From Bradyrhizobium sp. cir1 (GTDB lineage Bacteria > Pseudomonadota > Alphaproteobacteria > Rhizobiales > Xanthobacteraceae), in contig NZ_JACIHE010000010.1 in assembly GCF_014198245.1 (NCBI RefSeq), positions 1 to 64,000 of the forward strand: a DNA stretch of 64,000 bases, given 5' to 3'. The translations under genes were made by a program, and so were the position numbers. Every line of letters begins with the position of its first letter. The first letter of the stretch is position 1. The notes below the pieces were generated by a model that saw nothing but the letters and a program-made list of their open reading frames with translations, made no database searches and had not been told where the DNA came from. This document shows, piece by piece, positions 40,744-61,243 of the stretch.

Positions 40744-41227
40744 GCACCGCTTACTGGCACGAGATCCCGGGCGGGCATCAGCTCAGCCCGGGATCCTGGT
40801 CCCCCTCGAGAGGGCGGGCCGGATGCAAAAGGCGTGCGACGGACCGGTCCGACGCAGGCCGAACACGAAAAAGTGTGGGGATTTGAGGGTTTGTCCCTCG
40901 AATCTGCACTATTGTCGCCCCATATCGGGTCGGCAGCACGAAAGCGCGGTGGGCAGGGAGGCCGGATTTCCCTGGAAGCCGTTGGGAGAGCAGGCTATTT
41001 CGGGCTTTTGCAGTCCGTGAAGACGATCGTTGTGACGGGCGGGCGCGCACACCAGCGCCCCGCGCGTCGTTTTGCGTTTTGAAGGTCTGAAGAACAGATT
41101 CAGGACATTCCCGCCTGAACCTGAGTTTCCGGCCCCCAAAACGGGTTCGAAAAATTCAACCCGGGGAGCGGTGGCAGCCGCGTTCCGGACGGCGCGCCCA
41201 GAGCGGGCGACGAAATGAGAGGCCACG
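40744..41227 (+). promoter_or_regulatory. rplL-rpoB intergenic region with attenuator-like hairpin
   Basis: No gene is supported in 484 bp. GATCCCGGGC (40763-40772) pairs with GCCCGGGATC (40786-40795), a perfect 10-bp stem with a 13-base loop and no U-run. A small GAGGG-TTTGT-CCCTC hairpin lies at 40885-40899. In E. coli an attenuator and RNase III site between rplL and rpoB reduce transcription of rpoBC; a similar role here is inference. Confidence 0.5.
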
Positions 41228-45346
<4,119 letters not shown>

Positions 45347-45357
45347 TTCGACCTGTC

Positions 45358-45382
45358 ATGCCCGGCCTTCGCGGCCGGGCAT
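45358..45382 (+). other. hairpin between rpoB and rpoC
   Basis: ATGCCCGGCC (45358-45367) pairs perfectly with GGCCGGGCAT (45373-45382) around TTCGC. There is no U-run, so it is probably a processing or stability element. Confidence 0.5.
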
Positions 45383-45475
45383 TGGCGCCCCTCCCGAGGC
45401 CTTGAGGGCAGGGCGCCGTGCACGAGTGATTTTCGAATTTGCGGCCGGAGGCGACCGGCACGCGAGGAGAAGACG

Positions 45476-49672
<4,197 letters not shown>

Positions 49673-49703
49673 TCGTTCATCCGTAGGAATACCGAGGACA
49701 CTG

Positions 49704-49730
49704 AAAAGGCCGGCGCAAGCCGGCCTTTTT
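49704..49730 (+). terminator. intrinsic terminator of the rpoBC operon
   Basis: AAAAGGCCGGC (49704-49714), loop GCAA, GCCGGCCTTTT (49719-49729) and a T-run. The stem is perfect. Confidence 0.95.
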
Positions 49731-49865
49731 GCTGCTTTCTTTGCTTGCTGCGATGCAGGATCAACCTTTGTTCATCTTTCCTTCAGGCGTAAAAGCGCTT
49801 CTGCTAGGGGAGCTTAGACCGGTGGATCCCGTGACGGGGGCAGGGCCGGAGACCACGGAACTGAT

Positions 49866-51926
49866 ATGCTTGATCTGGCAATCGTAGGCGGCGGCCCCGG
49901 CGGGCTGATGAGCGCCTGGTATCTGAAGCGTAAGCTCGGCGACCTCTGCCGCGTCACCATCTATGAGGCGTCGGACCGGCTCGGCGGCAAGATCGTCACG
50001 CGCAAATTCGATTCCGCACCCGCGATGTACGAGGCCGGCGTCGCCGAGATATACGACTACTCGATGACGGGCCCCGATCCGCTGCGCGAGCTGATCCAGC
50101 ATTTTGGTCTCCAGACCATTCCGATGGACGCCGAGCAGGTGCAGTTCGGCGACGAGCTGCTCAACGACGTTCCGGGCATGCGCCGCAAATACGGCGCCAA
50201 GACCGCGGCCGCGATCGAGGCGTTCCGCAAGCGCTGCACTGAGGTGATGTCGCCGATCGAATATTACGAGGGCGTCGGCGCGCACGACAACGAGAACCCC
50301 TGGGCCTACAAGACCGCCGAGCAGGTGCTCGACGAAGAGGTCGGGGACGAGACCGCAAAGCGCTTCTTCAAGGTGATGGCGCGCTCGGACATCGCGACCG
50401 AGAGCCACAACACCAACGGCCTCAACGCGCTCAAGAACTATTTGATGGATGTCGACGGCTATATCGGCCTCTATTCCATCCAGAACGGCAACGAGCAGCT
50501 GATCGAGTGCCTGCAGTCTGAGGTCAATGCCGACATCCAGCTCAATCATCGCGTGCTCACCGTCGGCAAGGCGCCGACCGGCCGTTACCAGCTCAAGATG
50601 ATGAACGGCAAGGGGCCGGAGACGCGCGATTTCGATCTCGTGCTGGTCTGCCTGCCGCATTCCTGGCTCGCCACCGTCGGCTGGGAAGGCGAGCAGCTGC
50701 GCAAGTCGATGGTCAAGCACGTCTCGTATTTCGACCGTCCGGCGCACTATTTGCGCGTCTCGATCCTGTTCGACGAGCCGTTCTGGGGCGAGAAGATTCC
50801 CGGCGCCTGGTTCATGTCGGAAGCCTTCGGCGGCTGCTGCGTCTACAACGAGGGCGCGCGCCACGACGTCGGCAAGCATGGCGTGCTGAACTGGCTCATT
50901 CCCGGCTCCGACGCGCTGGCCTTCGCCAATCTCTCTGATCAGGAGCTGATCGACGCGGCGCTCAAATCGCTGCCGGCCTCGTTTGGCGATGCGCGCGCGC
51001 ATTTCATGGAAGGCAAGATCCACCGCTGGCTGTCGTCGGTGAACGCGCTGCCGGGCGGTCTGCCCGTGCGCGACGTCATGACCAATCACCGGCCTGAGCC
51101 GAAGGAACATCCCGGCATTGTCGTGGTCGGCGACTATCTGTTCGACTCGACGCTGAACGGCCTGCTCGACTCCTCGGATGCGGCCACCGACATCATCCAG
51201 ACCGAGATGATGCGCCTGCGCCGCGAACGCGCGCAGGAGGACAAGCCGCTCTCCGACAAGATCGACCGCGACTATTTCGAGAATTATCGCGGCCTCGGCC
51301 CCTACGATGAGGCGTGGCAGCACTTCACTGATCCGGACTATCTGGCAAATCTGATCGGCATCGTCTGGGGCAAGGCCAAGGGCTCAAAGCTCCTGGTCGC
51401 GGGCTCGGCCAGTGGGGAGCTGGTCGGCGCGCTGCGCGAGCGGGGCATCGATGCCTGGGGCATCGAGAACAACCGCGCCATCCATGCCAGGACGCCGAAG
51501 GCGCTGAAGAAGTACAACAAGCTCGGCTCGATCACCGACATGCCGTTCAAGGACGGCACGTTCGACTTCGTGTTCGAGACCAGCCTCTGCCACGTATCCT
51601 CGAAGCAGGTGGTGCGCGCGATCCGCGAGCTCAACCGCGTGGTCAAGACCGGCGTCGTGTTCGGCTCGGTCACCTCGGACATGGCGCCGGCTCTGATTGA
51701 CCGTTACGACCTGCTGCGCGGGGTCAAGAAGCTCGGCACCTGGTGGGAGTGGTCCGAGCTGTTCTTCGGCAACGGCTTCGATCTGTCGATGCACCGCAAG
51801 GACTGCACCGATGCGCTCTGGGAGGCGACGCTCGCCGCGGGCAAGGGCCCGGGCCAGTGGTACGCCGACGCGGACAGCTTGCGTTATTCGTTCTTCGACA
51901 AGGTCGAGGACGAGGACGACGACTAG
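49866..51926 (+). CDS. fusion of FAD-dependent amine-oxidase-type oxidoreductase and SAM methyltransferase
   Basis: The product is a 686-residue two-domain protein. The N-terminal two thirds is an FAD enzyme of the amine oxidase/protoporphyrinogen oxidase type: the dinucleotide motif VGGGPGGLMSAWYL starts at residue 7, TIYEASDRLGGKI follows, and the closing FAD segment is GIVVVGDYLFDSTLNGLLDSSDAA. From about residue 480 a class I methyltransferase domain follows, with LLVAGSASGELVGALRERG near 508 and MPFKDGTFDFVFETSLCHV. The C terminus is acidic (EDEDDD). An ABC exporter gene follows 133 bp downstream. The substrate is unknown. A role in making a small molecule exported by the neighbour is inference. 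Confidence 0.85.
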   Translation: MLDLAIVGGGPGGLMSAWYLKRKLGDLCRVTIYEASDRLGGKIVTRKFDSAPAMYEAGVAEIYDYSMTGPDPLRELIQHFGLQTIPMDAEQVQFGDELLNDVPGMRRKYGAKTAAAIEAFRKRCTEVMSPIEYYEGVGAHDNENPWAYKTAEQVLDEEVGDETAKRFFKVMARSDIATESHNTNGLNALKNYLMDVDGYIGLYSIQNGNEQLIECLQSEVNADIQLNHRVLTVGKAPTGRYQLKMMNGKGPETRDFDLVLVCLPHSWLATVGWEGEQLRKSMVKHVSYFDRPAHYLRVSILFDEPFWGEKIPGAWFMSEAFGGCCVYNEGARHDVGKHGVLNWLIPGSDALAFANLSDQELIDAALKSLPASFGDARAHFMEGKIHRWLSSVNALPGGLPVRDVMTNHRPEPKEHPGIVVVGDYLFDSTLNGLLDSSDAATDIIQTEMMRLRRERAQEDKPLSDKIDRDYFENYRGLGPYDEAWQHFTDPDYLANLIGIVWGKAKGSKLLVAGSASGELVGALRERGIDAWGIENNRAIHARTPKALKKYNKLGSITDMPFKDGTFDFVFETSLCHVSSKQVVRAIRELNRVVKTGVVFGSVTSDMAPALIDRYDLLRGVKKLGTWWEWSELFFGNGFDLSMHRKDCTDALWEATLAAGKGPGQWYADADSLRYSFFDKVEDEDDD

Positions 51927-52059
51927 CCCTTAAGATCGGGTGAATTCGCCAATTGCTTTGCCGAATTCATCATGATCGCATAGAATCGGTGCAATAGCGG
52001 CTGGCCGCTATCTCCTGCTTTCTCTGCGGTCATGCCGGCCGTCAGCATCGGTTGGTTTC

Positions 52060-54081
52060 ATGGCGTCCAAGCCTCTCTCGCCCGACAAACAGAAGCTCGC
52101 CGCCGAAGAGGCGGCCGAGCTCGACGACAAGCTCGCCTCCGCCGCCAAGCCCGATCTCGAAGACGAGGACGACGAAGACGAGGAGGATGACGAGCTGGAG
52201 CTCGACGACGATGAGGACGAGGACCTCGTCGTCTTTACCGCGCGCGAGGCCGCCGGCGCGCTCGCGACCATCCTGGGTTTCGTCAAGCCCTATCTGGCCA
52301 ACTACAAGCGGATGCTGACATTCGTGGCGTGCGGCGTCGTCATCGAGACGCTGTTCAACGTCATCATGCCGCTCAGCCTGAAATACCTGATCGACGACGC
52401 GCTCGGCGAGGAGGATTTCCAGGCGCTGTACAAGATCCTCGGCGTGCTCGCGGCCGCCGGCATCTTCACCTCGATCGTCGCGGTCTGGTACGAGCGCTGG
52501 GACGCGCGGCTGGCGGCCTGCATCATCTCCGACGTCCGCAAGCGTCTGTTCGAGCACGTCCAGGACCTGCCGGCGGCCTATTTTGGCCGGACCAAGCGCG
52601 GCGAGATCCTGTCGCGTTTCTCGGTCGACCTCTCGGCCTTCGAAGGCTCGGTGAAGACCTTCGTCAACAGCGCCGCGCTGCCGTTCCTGGAATTGATCGC
52701 CGGCATCATCCTGATGGTGTTCCTGAACTGGCAGCTCGCGGTGGTCGCGCTGCTGGTGTTCCCGATCACGCTGATCGGCCCGCGCATTCTCACCCCGAAG
52801 GCGGTGCAGGCCAATTACGAGCAGAAGCAGAACGAAGCCGCGCTGCTCGGCATGGTGCAGGAGAACATCGGCGCCCAGGCCGTGATCAAGGCGTTCAGCC
52901 TGCAGCGCAAGATGTTCGGCTTCTTCACCTTCCGCAACGACGAGACGCGCAACAGGATCGCCTCGGCCGCCTTCCTGTCGACCATGGTGGAACGGACGGT
53001 CACCATCTCGGTGCTGCTGCTACACCTCGTGGTGCTCGCGATCGGCGCATATCTGGCGACCAAGGGCCAGATCACCATCGGCACGTTCGTCACCTTCGAG
53101 AGCGCGTTCTGGGAGGTCTCCTACAACATCGCCCATGTGATGCATTTCATTCCGGTGTCGATTTCCTCGGCCGCGGCGATCCGGCACATCCAGGAGCTGC
53201 TCGACGAGCCGACACGCGGCGCCGATCGCCCCGGTGCGCCCGACCTGCCGCGCATCACCCACGACATCACCTTCGACCGCGTGACGTTCCAGTACGAGGG
53301 CAGCCAGACGCCGGTGCTGGACAATCTCAGCCTCAAGCTGAACGTCGGCAAGAGCATCGCCATCGTCGGCCCCTCGGGCTCGGGCAAGAGCACGCTGCTC
53401 AACCTGATCCTGCGGCTCTACGTGCCGGACGAGGGGCGCGTCACCATCGACGGCGTCGACGTCCGCAAGGTGACGCTGGATTCGCTGCGCCGGAGCATGG
53501 CCGTGGTGTTCCAGGAGAACATGCTGTTCAACATGTCGATCCGCGAGAACATCCGGCTCGGCAAGGAAGGCGCGACCGACGCGGAGGTGGAGGAGGCGGC
53601 CAAGAAGGCCGAGATCCACCGCTACATCATGAGCCTGCCGCAGCGCTACGACACGCAGGTCGGCGAGCGCGGCGATACGCTCTCGGGCGGCCAGCGCCAG
53701 CGCATCGCGATCGCGCGCGCGATCATTCGCAATCCGTCCGTGCTGCTGCTGGACGAGGCCACCTCGGCGCTCGACCAGACCACGGAAGCCGCAATCAACC
53801 GCACGCTGCTGAAGGTCGCCAAGGGCCGCACCATGATCTGGTCGACCCACCGCCTGACCTCGGTGGTCGAGATGGACGAGATCATCGTGATTTCAGGGGG
53901 CAGGGCGATCGAGCGCGGCTCGCACGCCGAGCTGCTCGCCAAGAACGGGACCTATCGCAAGCTGTGGAACGACCAGATTCACCAGCCGCACGGCGCTGTG
54001 GCTCACGCCGACGACGACAGCGACGATGACGACGAGGATGAAGACGACCTCGAGGAGGATGAGGACGAGGAGGAGGGGTGA
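52060..54081 (+). CDS. ABC exporter (fused TMD-NBD) with acidic termini
   Basis: The product is a 673-residue half-transporter of the MsbA/ABCB type. An N-terminal cytoplasmic tail has an acidic run at about 33-55 (Asp/Glu almost throughout). Six membrane helices follow (about 85-360). The ATPase has Walker A GPSGSGKST at 437, signature LSGGQRQR at 541 and Walker B LLLLDEATS near 562, then the H-loop histidine in STHRLTS. The last 25 residues are again nearly all Asp/Glu. Such acidic tails at both ends are not usual in this family. Homodimeric export of a lipid or small molecule is likely. Confidence 0.92.
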   Translation: MASKPLSPDKQKLAAEEAAELDDKLASAAKPDLEDEDDEDEEDDELELDDDEDEDLVVFTAREAAGALATILGFVKPYLANYKRMLTFVACGVVIETLFNVIMPLSLKYLIDDALGEEDFQALYKILGVLAAAGIFTSIVAVWYERWDARLAACIISDVRKRLFEHVQDLPAAYFGRTKRGEILSRFSVDLSAFEGSVKTFVNSAALPFLELIAGIILMVFLNWQLAVVALLVFPITLIGPRILTPKAVQANYEQKQNEAALLGMVQENIGAQAVIKAFSLQRKMFGFFTFRNDETRNRIASAAFLSTMVERTVTISVLLLHLVVLAIGAYLATKGQITIGTFVTFESAFWEVSYNIAHVMHFIPVSISSAAAIRHIQELLDEPTRGADRPGAPDLPRITHDITFDRVTFQYEGSQTPVLDNLSLKLNVGKSIAIVGPSGSGKSTLLNLILRLYVPDEGRVTIDGVDVRKVTLDSLRRSMAVVFQENMLFNMSIRENIRLGKEGATDAEVEEAAKKAEIHRYIMSLPQRYDTQVGERGDTLSGGQRQRIAIARAIIRNPSVLLLDEATSALDQTTEAAINRTLLKVAKGRTMIWSTHRLTSVVEMDEIIVISGGRAIERGSHAELLAKNGTYRKLWNDQIHQPHGAVAHADDDSDDDDEDEDDLEEDEDEEEG

Positions 54082-54099
54082 GCGAGGAAGTTCGGCTCC

Positions 54100-54603
54100 A
54101 GGTCGAACGCGCCTCCAAGCGGCCGCAGCAGCCCCTGAACCGACCAGGCTCGGAGGCCAGCCATCGCGGGATGTAGAGGTTGCAGAGTCGCTCGACGTCC
54201 GCGAAGACCTTGTCGCAGCCGGTCCCGGCGACGGGGCAGGAGGTCGAGAAGGCATGGCCCACCAGCATGAGCCCGGGCTGGCCGCTTGCATCGTTCACAT
54301 AGAGATCGACGGGGCGGATCGTCATTTCACCGACGATGTCGTACGGGCCGGTGATGCGCTTCAGCCGCGACCGGGCGGCATTCAGAGTCGCCGCCGGCGC
54401 GCGGCGCAGCACCGATTCTCCGATTCCCGTCTTCAGGAATCGCTCGACCTGCGCTCGCCGCTGAGTTTTTCGACTCGAAAATCCGCCGGATAGCGCTCGT
54501 GCGGATCGATCAGCGCCGCCGAAATGCCGGCGCGGCCGAGCATCGCGGCGGCGGTTGAGCCGGACAAGCCCCCGCCAACAATGGCAATGTCGGTGTACCG
54601 CAT
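54100..54603 (-). pseudogene. decayed FAD-dependent oxidoreductase
   Basis: From ATG 54603 the frame encodes MRYTDIAIVGGGLSGSTAAA and about 36 further residues of an FAD-binding N terminus, then runs into a stop near 54435. In another frame, directly after, homologous-looking sequence continues (EQVERFLKTGIGESVLRR, later GLMLVGHAFSTSCPVAGTG and VERLCNLYIPRWLAS) down to about 54140. The whole is about 160 residues, whereas such flavoproteins have about 400, so there is a frameshift plus a large internal deletion. It lies convergent to the ABC exporter gene. Confidence 0.75.
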
Positions 54604-55274
54604 GGCGCAAATCTCTGCCGAAGACGGCAGATTGCCGCATCAACAGGAAAAAAAGCCTTAGAAGCGGTTATAAAAGTACATTTCATCCGGGTATAAATTG
54701 CTTGCGGGTGGCGGAACCGACCCTGCGTTCCCATATCGGGGAGGCGCGGCGAGGGGCGGCCGGGAAGCGATTTCGACAGGCGCGAGAAGCGCTTTGTGAC
54801 TGTCGTTTCACCTTGACTTGACCGATTCTCACTTATAGAAAGCGCCTCACTTAACGACAGGCGGTGAGCATCGCCAGCGTCGGAACGGGCCACCCGTTTG
54901 ATCCCTTGGGATCGCAAAGGCGGGCACCAACCTCGACGAATGCCGCTCAAACGCTGTCGATCATAGCTAGGCAATGCCAGTGCGATTTTAGTTCTCTTGA
55001 GCGCGTTCTCTTGAGATCGAACTCGGATGCATGACCTCGGTGCGCGGGCCTCAGCTTTACGCTGACCGGCCTCAATACTGCGGTCCTCTGTGGCGTCGAA
55101 GCGCTTTCCGCTCGTTGATGGAGTGGTTGGCGCAATTTCGCTTTGTGCGGATTGTTCCGCGTGAGGCGGCCTCGTCGGGCGGGTGGCCCGAAAAGAATTT
55201 GCGGTCCCGGCAACGGGCCGCGGCAAGACAGCGGGCCCGCAAGGGGCCGCGGCAGAACAAAGGGTAAGGCCAGG
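54604..55274 (+). promoter_or_regulatory. rpsL upstream region: str promoter and long leader
   Basis: No gene is supported. A CTGCCG/CGGCAG hairpin lies at 54615-54630, followed by AT-rich DNA. A candidate promoter has -35 TTGACT at 54813-54818 and a -10 region TATAGAAA at 54834-54841 (15-17 spacer). The leader to rpsL at 55275 would be about 430 bases. Its last part contains two GGGCCGCGGCA[A/G] direct repeats (about 55207 and 55243) around GCGGGCCCGC. Confidence 0.5.
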
Positions 55275-55646
55275 ATGCCGACGATCAACCAGCTGATCGC
55301 TCAACCGCGGGAAGTGCAGAAGTCGCGCAAGAAGGTGCCGGCGCTGCAGCAGTCGCCTCAGAAGCGTGGTGTTTGCACCCGCGTCTACACCACGACCCCG
55401 AAGAAGCCGAACTCGGCGCTTCGTAAGGTCGCCAAGGTGCGCCTGACCAACGGCTTCGAGGTGATTGGCTACATCCCCGGCGAGGGTCATAACCTCCAGG
55501 AGCACTCGGTGGTCATGATCCGCGGCGGCCGCGTCAAGGACTTGCCCGGCGTGCGCTACCACATCCTCCGCGGCGTTCTGGATACCCAGGGCGTCAAGAA
55601 CCGTAAGCAGCGTCGTTCGAAGTACGGCGCCAAGCGTCCGAAGTAA
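55275..55646 (+). CDS. rpsL: 30S ribosomal protein S12
   Basis: This 123-residue decoding-centre protein has the conserved TTPKKPNSALRK and RGGRVKDLPGVRYH segments with the wild-type lysines, so no streptomycin-resistance substitution is seen at these sites. ATG 55275 follows AAGGCCAGG; the frame stays open upstream through GC-rich leader and is ignored. It is the first gene of the str operon. Confidence 0.98.
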   Translation: MPTINQLIAQPREVQKSRKKVPALQQSPQKRGVCTRVYTTTPKKPNSALRKVAKVRLTNGFEVIGYIPGEGHNLQEHSVVMIRGGRVKDLPGVRYHILRGVLDTQGVKNRKQRRSKYGAKRPK

Positions 55647-55661
55647 GCGGGAACCAAGCCT

Positions 55662-56132
55662 ATGTCTCGTCGCCACTCAGCGGAAAAGCGCGAAGTTCTC
55701 CCGGATCCGAAGTTCGGGAACATCATCGTCACGAAGTTCATGAACTCGGTGATGTACGCCGGCAAGAAGTCGGTCGCCGAAGGCATCGTCTACGGCGCGT
55801 TCGGTCTCATCGAATCCAAGACCAAGCAGAACCCGCTCGGCGTGTTCGAGCAGGCGCTTGAGAACGTCATGCCGACGATCGAGGTTCGCTCCCGCCGCGT
55901 CGGCGGCGCGACCTACCAGGTTCCGGTCGAGGTTCGTTCGACCCGCCGTCAGGCGCTGGGCATCCGCTGGCTGATCTCGGCTGCGCGCGAGCGCAACGAG
56001 AAGACCATGACCGAACGGCTCTCTGCGGAGCTCCTGGACGCCTCGAACAACCGCGGGAACGCCGTCAAGAAGCGTGAAGACGTGCACCGGATGGCGGAAG
56101 CCAACCGCGCCTTCTCGCACTATCGCTGGTAA
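55662..56132 (+). CDS. rpsG: 30S ribosomal protein S7
   Basis: This 156-residue primary binding protein of the 30S head and in E. coli a translational repressor of the str operon. MSRRHSAEKR at the start and GGATYQVPVEV and RWLISAARER later are typical. It lies 15 bases after rpsL. Confidence 0.98.
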   Translation: MSRRHSAEKREVLPDPKFGNIIVTKFMNSVMYAGKKSVAEGIVYGAFGLIESKTKQNPLGVFEQALENVMPTIEVRSRRVGGATYQVPVEVRSTRRQALGIRWLISAARERNEKTMTERLSAELLDASNNRGNAVKKREDVHRMAEANRAFSHYRW

Positions 56133-56162
56133 CGGCGACACACGGAATCTAAGGAACACCCG

Positions 56163-58235
<2,073 letters not shown>

Positions 58236-58275
58236 TTGTCGTCGGTCTCAAGCTGACGATTGAACGGAGAGTCAA

Positions 58276-59466
<1,191 letters not shown>

Positions 59467-59482
59467 TTACGAGAAAAGGGAC

Positions 59483-59523
59483 GGCGAGTAGCGAATGGCA
59501 GCATTCGCTATTCGCTATTCGCC
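59483..59523 (+). other. alternative hairpins between tuf and rpsJ
   Basis: GGCGAGTAGCGAAT (59483-59496) can pair with ATTCGCTATTCGCC (59510-59523, one G-U), or its GCGAAT part with ATTCGC at 59503-59508. The right side is a short tandem of TTCGCTA. The two folds are mutually exclusive. Confidence 0.5.
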
Positions 59524-59547
59524 ACCCACTGAAGAGAGACCACGGCA

Positions 59548-59856
59548 ATGAACGGCCAAAACATTCGTATCCGTCTCAAGGCGTTCGACCATCGTATCCT
59601 CGATACGTCGACCCGTGAGATCGTGAACACGGCGAAGCGCACCGGCGCGCAGGTCCGCGGACCCATTCCGCTGCCCACCCGCATCGAGAAGTTCACCGTC
59701 AACCGTTCGCCCCACGTCGACAAGAAGAGCCGCGAACAGTTCGAGATGCGCACTCACAAGCGCCTGCTCGACATCGTCGATCCGACCCCGCAGACCGTCG
59801 ATGCTTTGATGAAGCTCGACTTGGCCGCCGGTGTCGACGTCGAGATCAAGCTCTAA
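59548..59856 (+). CDS. rpsJ: 30S ribosomal protein S10
   Basis: This 102-residue protein of the 30S head, also NusE in antitermination, has the typical [14 protein letters not shown] start and [29 protein letters not shown] 59548 follows GAAGAGAGACC. It opens the S10 operon, 81 bp after tuf. Confidence 0.98.
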
Positions 59857-59907
59857 GATTTTGGATCCCGTTCGCGAAAGCGGACAAAGAGAACAGGAAG
59901 CAAGCCG

Positions 59908-60621
59908 ATGCGCTCCGGAGTGATCGCACAAAAGGTCGGGATGACGCGGGTCTTCACGGAGGCCGGCGAACATATCCCCGTGACCGTGCTGAAGCTCGGC
60001 AATTGCCAGGTCGTAGGCCACCGCACCGAAGAGAAGAACGGTTACGTCGCGCTCCAGCTCGGTTCTGGCAGCCGCAAGACCGTTTACATGCCCAAGGCCG
60101 AGCGCGGCCAGTTCGCGGTCGCCAAGGTCGAGCCGAAGCGGCGGGTCGAGGAATTCCGCGTCACCGCGGACGCCATGATCCCGGTCGGCGCCGAGATCCA
60201 GGCCGATCACTTCGTCGTCGGCCAGTTCGTCGACGTCACCGGCACCTCGGTCGGTAAGGGCTTCGCGGGCGGTATGAAGCGCTGGAACTTCGGCGGTTTG
60301 CGCGCCACGCACGGTGTGTCGATCTCGCACCGCTCGATCGGTTCGACCGGTGGTCGTCAGGACCCCGGCAAGACCTGGAAGAACAAGAAGATGCCCGGCC
60401 ACATGGGTGTCGATCGCATCACCACGCTCAACCTTCGCGTCGTCCAGACCGATGTCGAGCGCGGCCTGATCCTCGTCGAAGGCGCCGTTCCCGGCTCCAA
60501 GGGCGGCTGGATCCGCGTGCGCGACGCCGTCAAGAAGCCGCTACCGAAGGAAGCTCCGAAGCCCGGCAAGTTCAAGGTTGCTGGCGACGCGGAAGCCGCT
60601 CCGGCTGCGCAGGAGGCGTGA
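59908..60621 (+). CDS. rplC: 50S ribosomal protein L3
   Basis: This 237-residue protein binds near the peptidyl transferase centre. The conserved GKGFAGGMKRWNFGGLRATHG and PGKTWKNKKMPGHMG are present, including the glutamine in TGGRQDPG that is methylated in E. coli. A short alanine-rich tail extends the C terminus, as in alphaproteobacteria. The rplD gene starts two bases after its last coding base overlap region (TGAG-ATG). Confidence 0.97.
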   Translation: MRSGVIAQKVGMTRVFTEAGEHIPVTVLKLGNCQVVGHRTEEKNGYVALQLGSGSRKTVYMPKAERGQFAVAKVEPKRRVEEFRVTADAMIPVGAEIQADHFVVGQFVDVTGTSVGKGFAGGMKRWNFGGLRATHGVSISHRSIGSTGGRQDPGKTWKNKKMPGHMGVDRITTLNLRVVQTDVERGLILVEGAVPGSKGGWIRVRDAVKKPLPKEAPKPGKFKVAGDAEAAPAAQEA

Positions 60622-60622
60622 G

Positions 60623-61243
60623 ATGGAATTGAAGGTCACCACCCTCGAAGGTAAGGAAGCGGGCTCCGTCCAGCTGTCCGACGCCATTTTCGGTCTCGAG
60701 CCGCGCGAGGACATCATCGCGCGCTGCGTGCAGTGGCAGCTCAACAAGCGCCAGGCCGGCACGCACAAGGCCAAGGGCCGCGCCGAGATCTGGCGCACCG
60801 GCAAGAAGATGTACAAGCAGAAGGGCACCGGCGGTGCTCGTCACGGCTCGGCCCGCGTGCCGCAGTTCCGTGGCGGTGGCCGTGCCTTCGGTCCGGTGGT
60901 GCGTTCGCACGCCACCGACCTGCCGAAGAAGGTCCGCGCGCTCGCTCTGAAGCATGCGCTCTCGGCCAAGGCCAAGGACGGTGATCTCGTCGTGATCGAG
61001 AAGGCTGCGCTGGAAGCCGCCAAGACCAAGGCGCTGCTCGGTCACTTCTCGGGCCTCGGCCTCACCAACGCGCTGATCATCGACGGTGCCGAGCTCAACA
61101 ACGGCTTCGCCGCTGCGGCCCGCAACATCCCGAACATGGACGTGCTGCCGATCCAGGGCATCAACGTCTATGACATCCTGCGCCGTCAGAAGCTCGTTCT
61201 GACCAAGGCCGCCATCGATGCGCTGGAGGCGCGCTTCAAATGA
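60623..61243 (+). CDS. rplD: 50S ribosomal protein L4
   Basis: This 206-residue protein lines the exit tunnel and in E. coli represses the S10 operon. The tunnel loop region GKKMYKQKGTGGARHGSARVPQFRGGG is intact. ATG 60623 follows the rplC stop directly with GGAGG in the rplC end. It overlaps rplW by four bases. Confidence 0.97.
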   Translation: MELKVTTLEGKEAGSVQLSDAIFGLEPREDIIARCVQWQLNKRQAGTHKAKGRAEIWRTGKKMYKQKGTGGARHGSARVPQFRGGGRAFGPVVRSHATDLPKKVRALALKHALSAKAKDGDLVVIEKAALEAAKTKALLGHFSGLGLTNALIIDGAELNNGFAAAARNIPNMDVLPIQGINVYDILRRQKLVLTKAAIDALEARFK

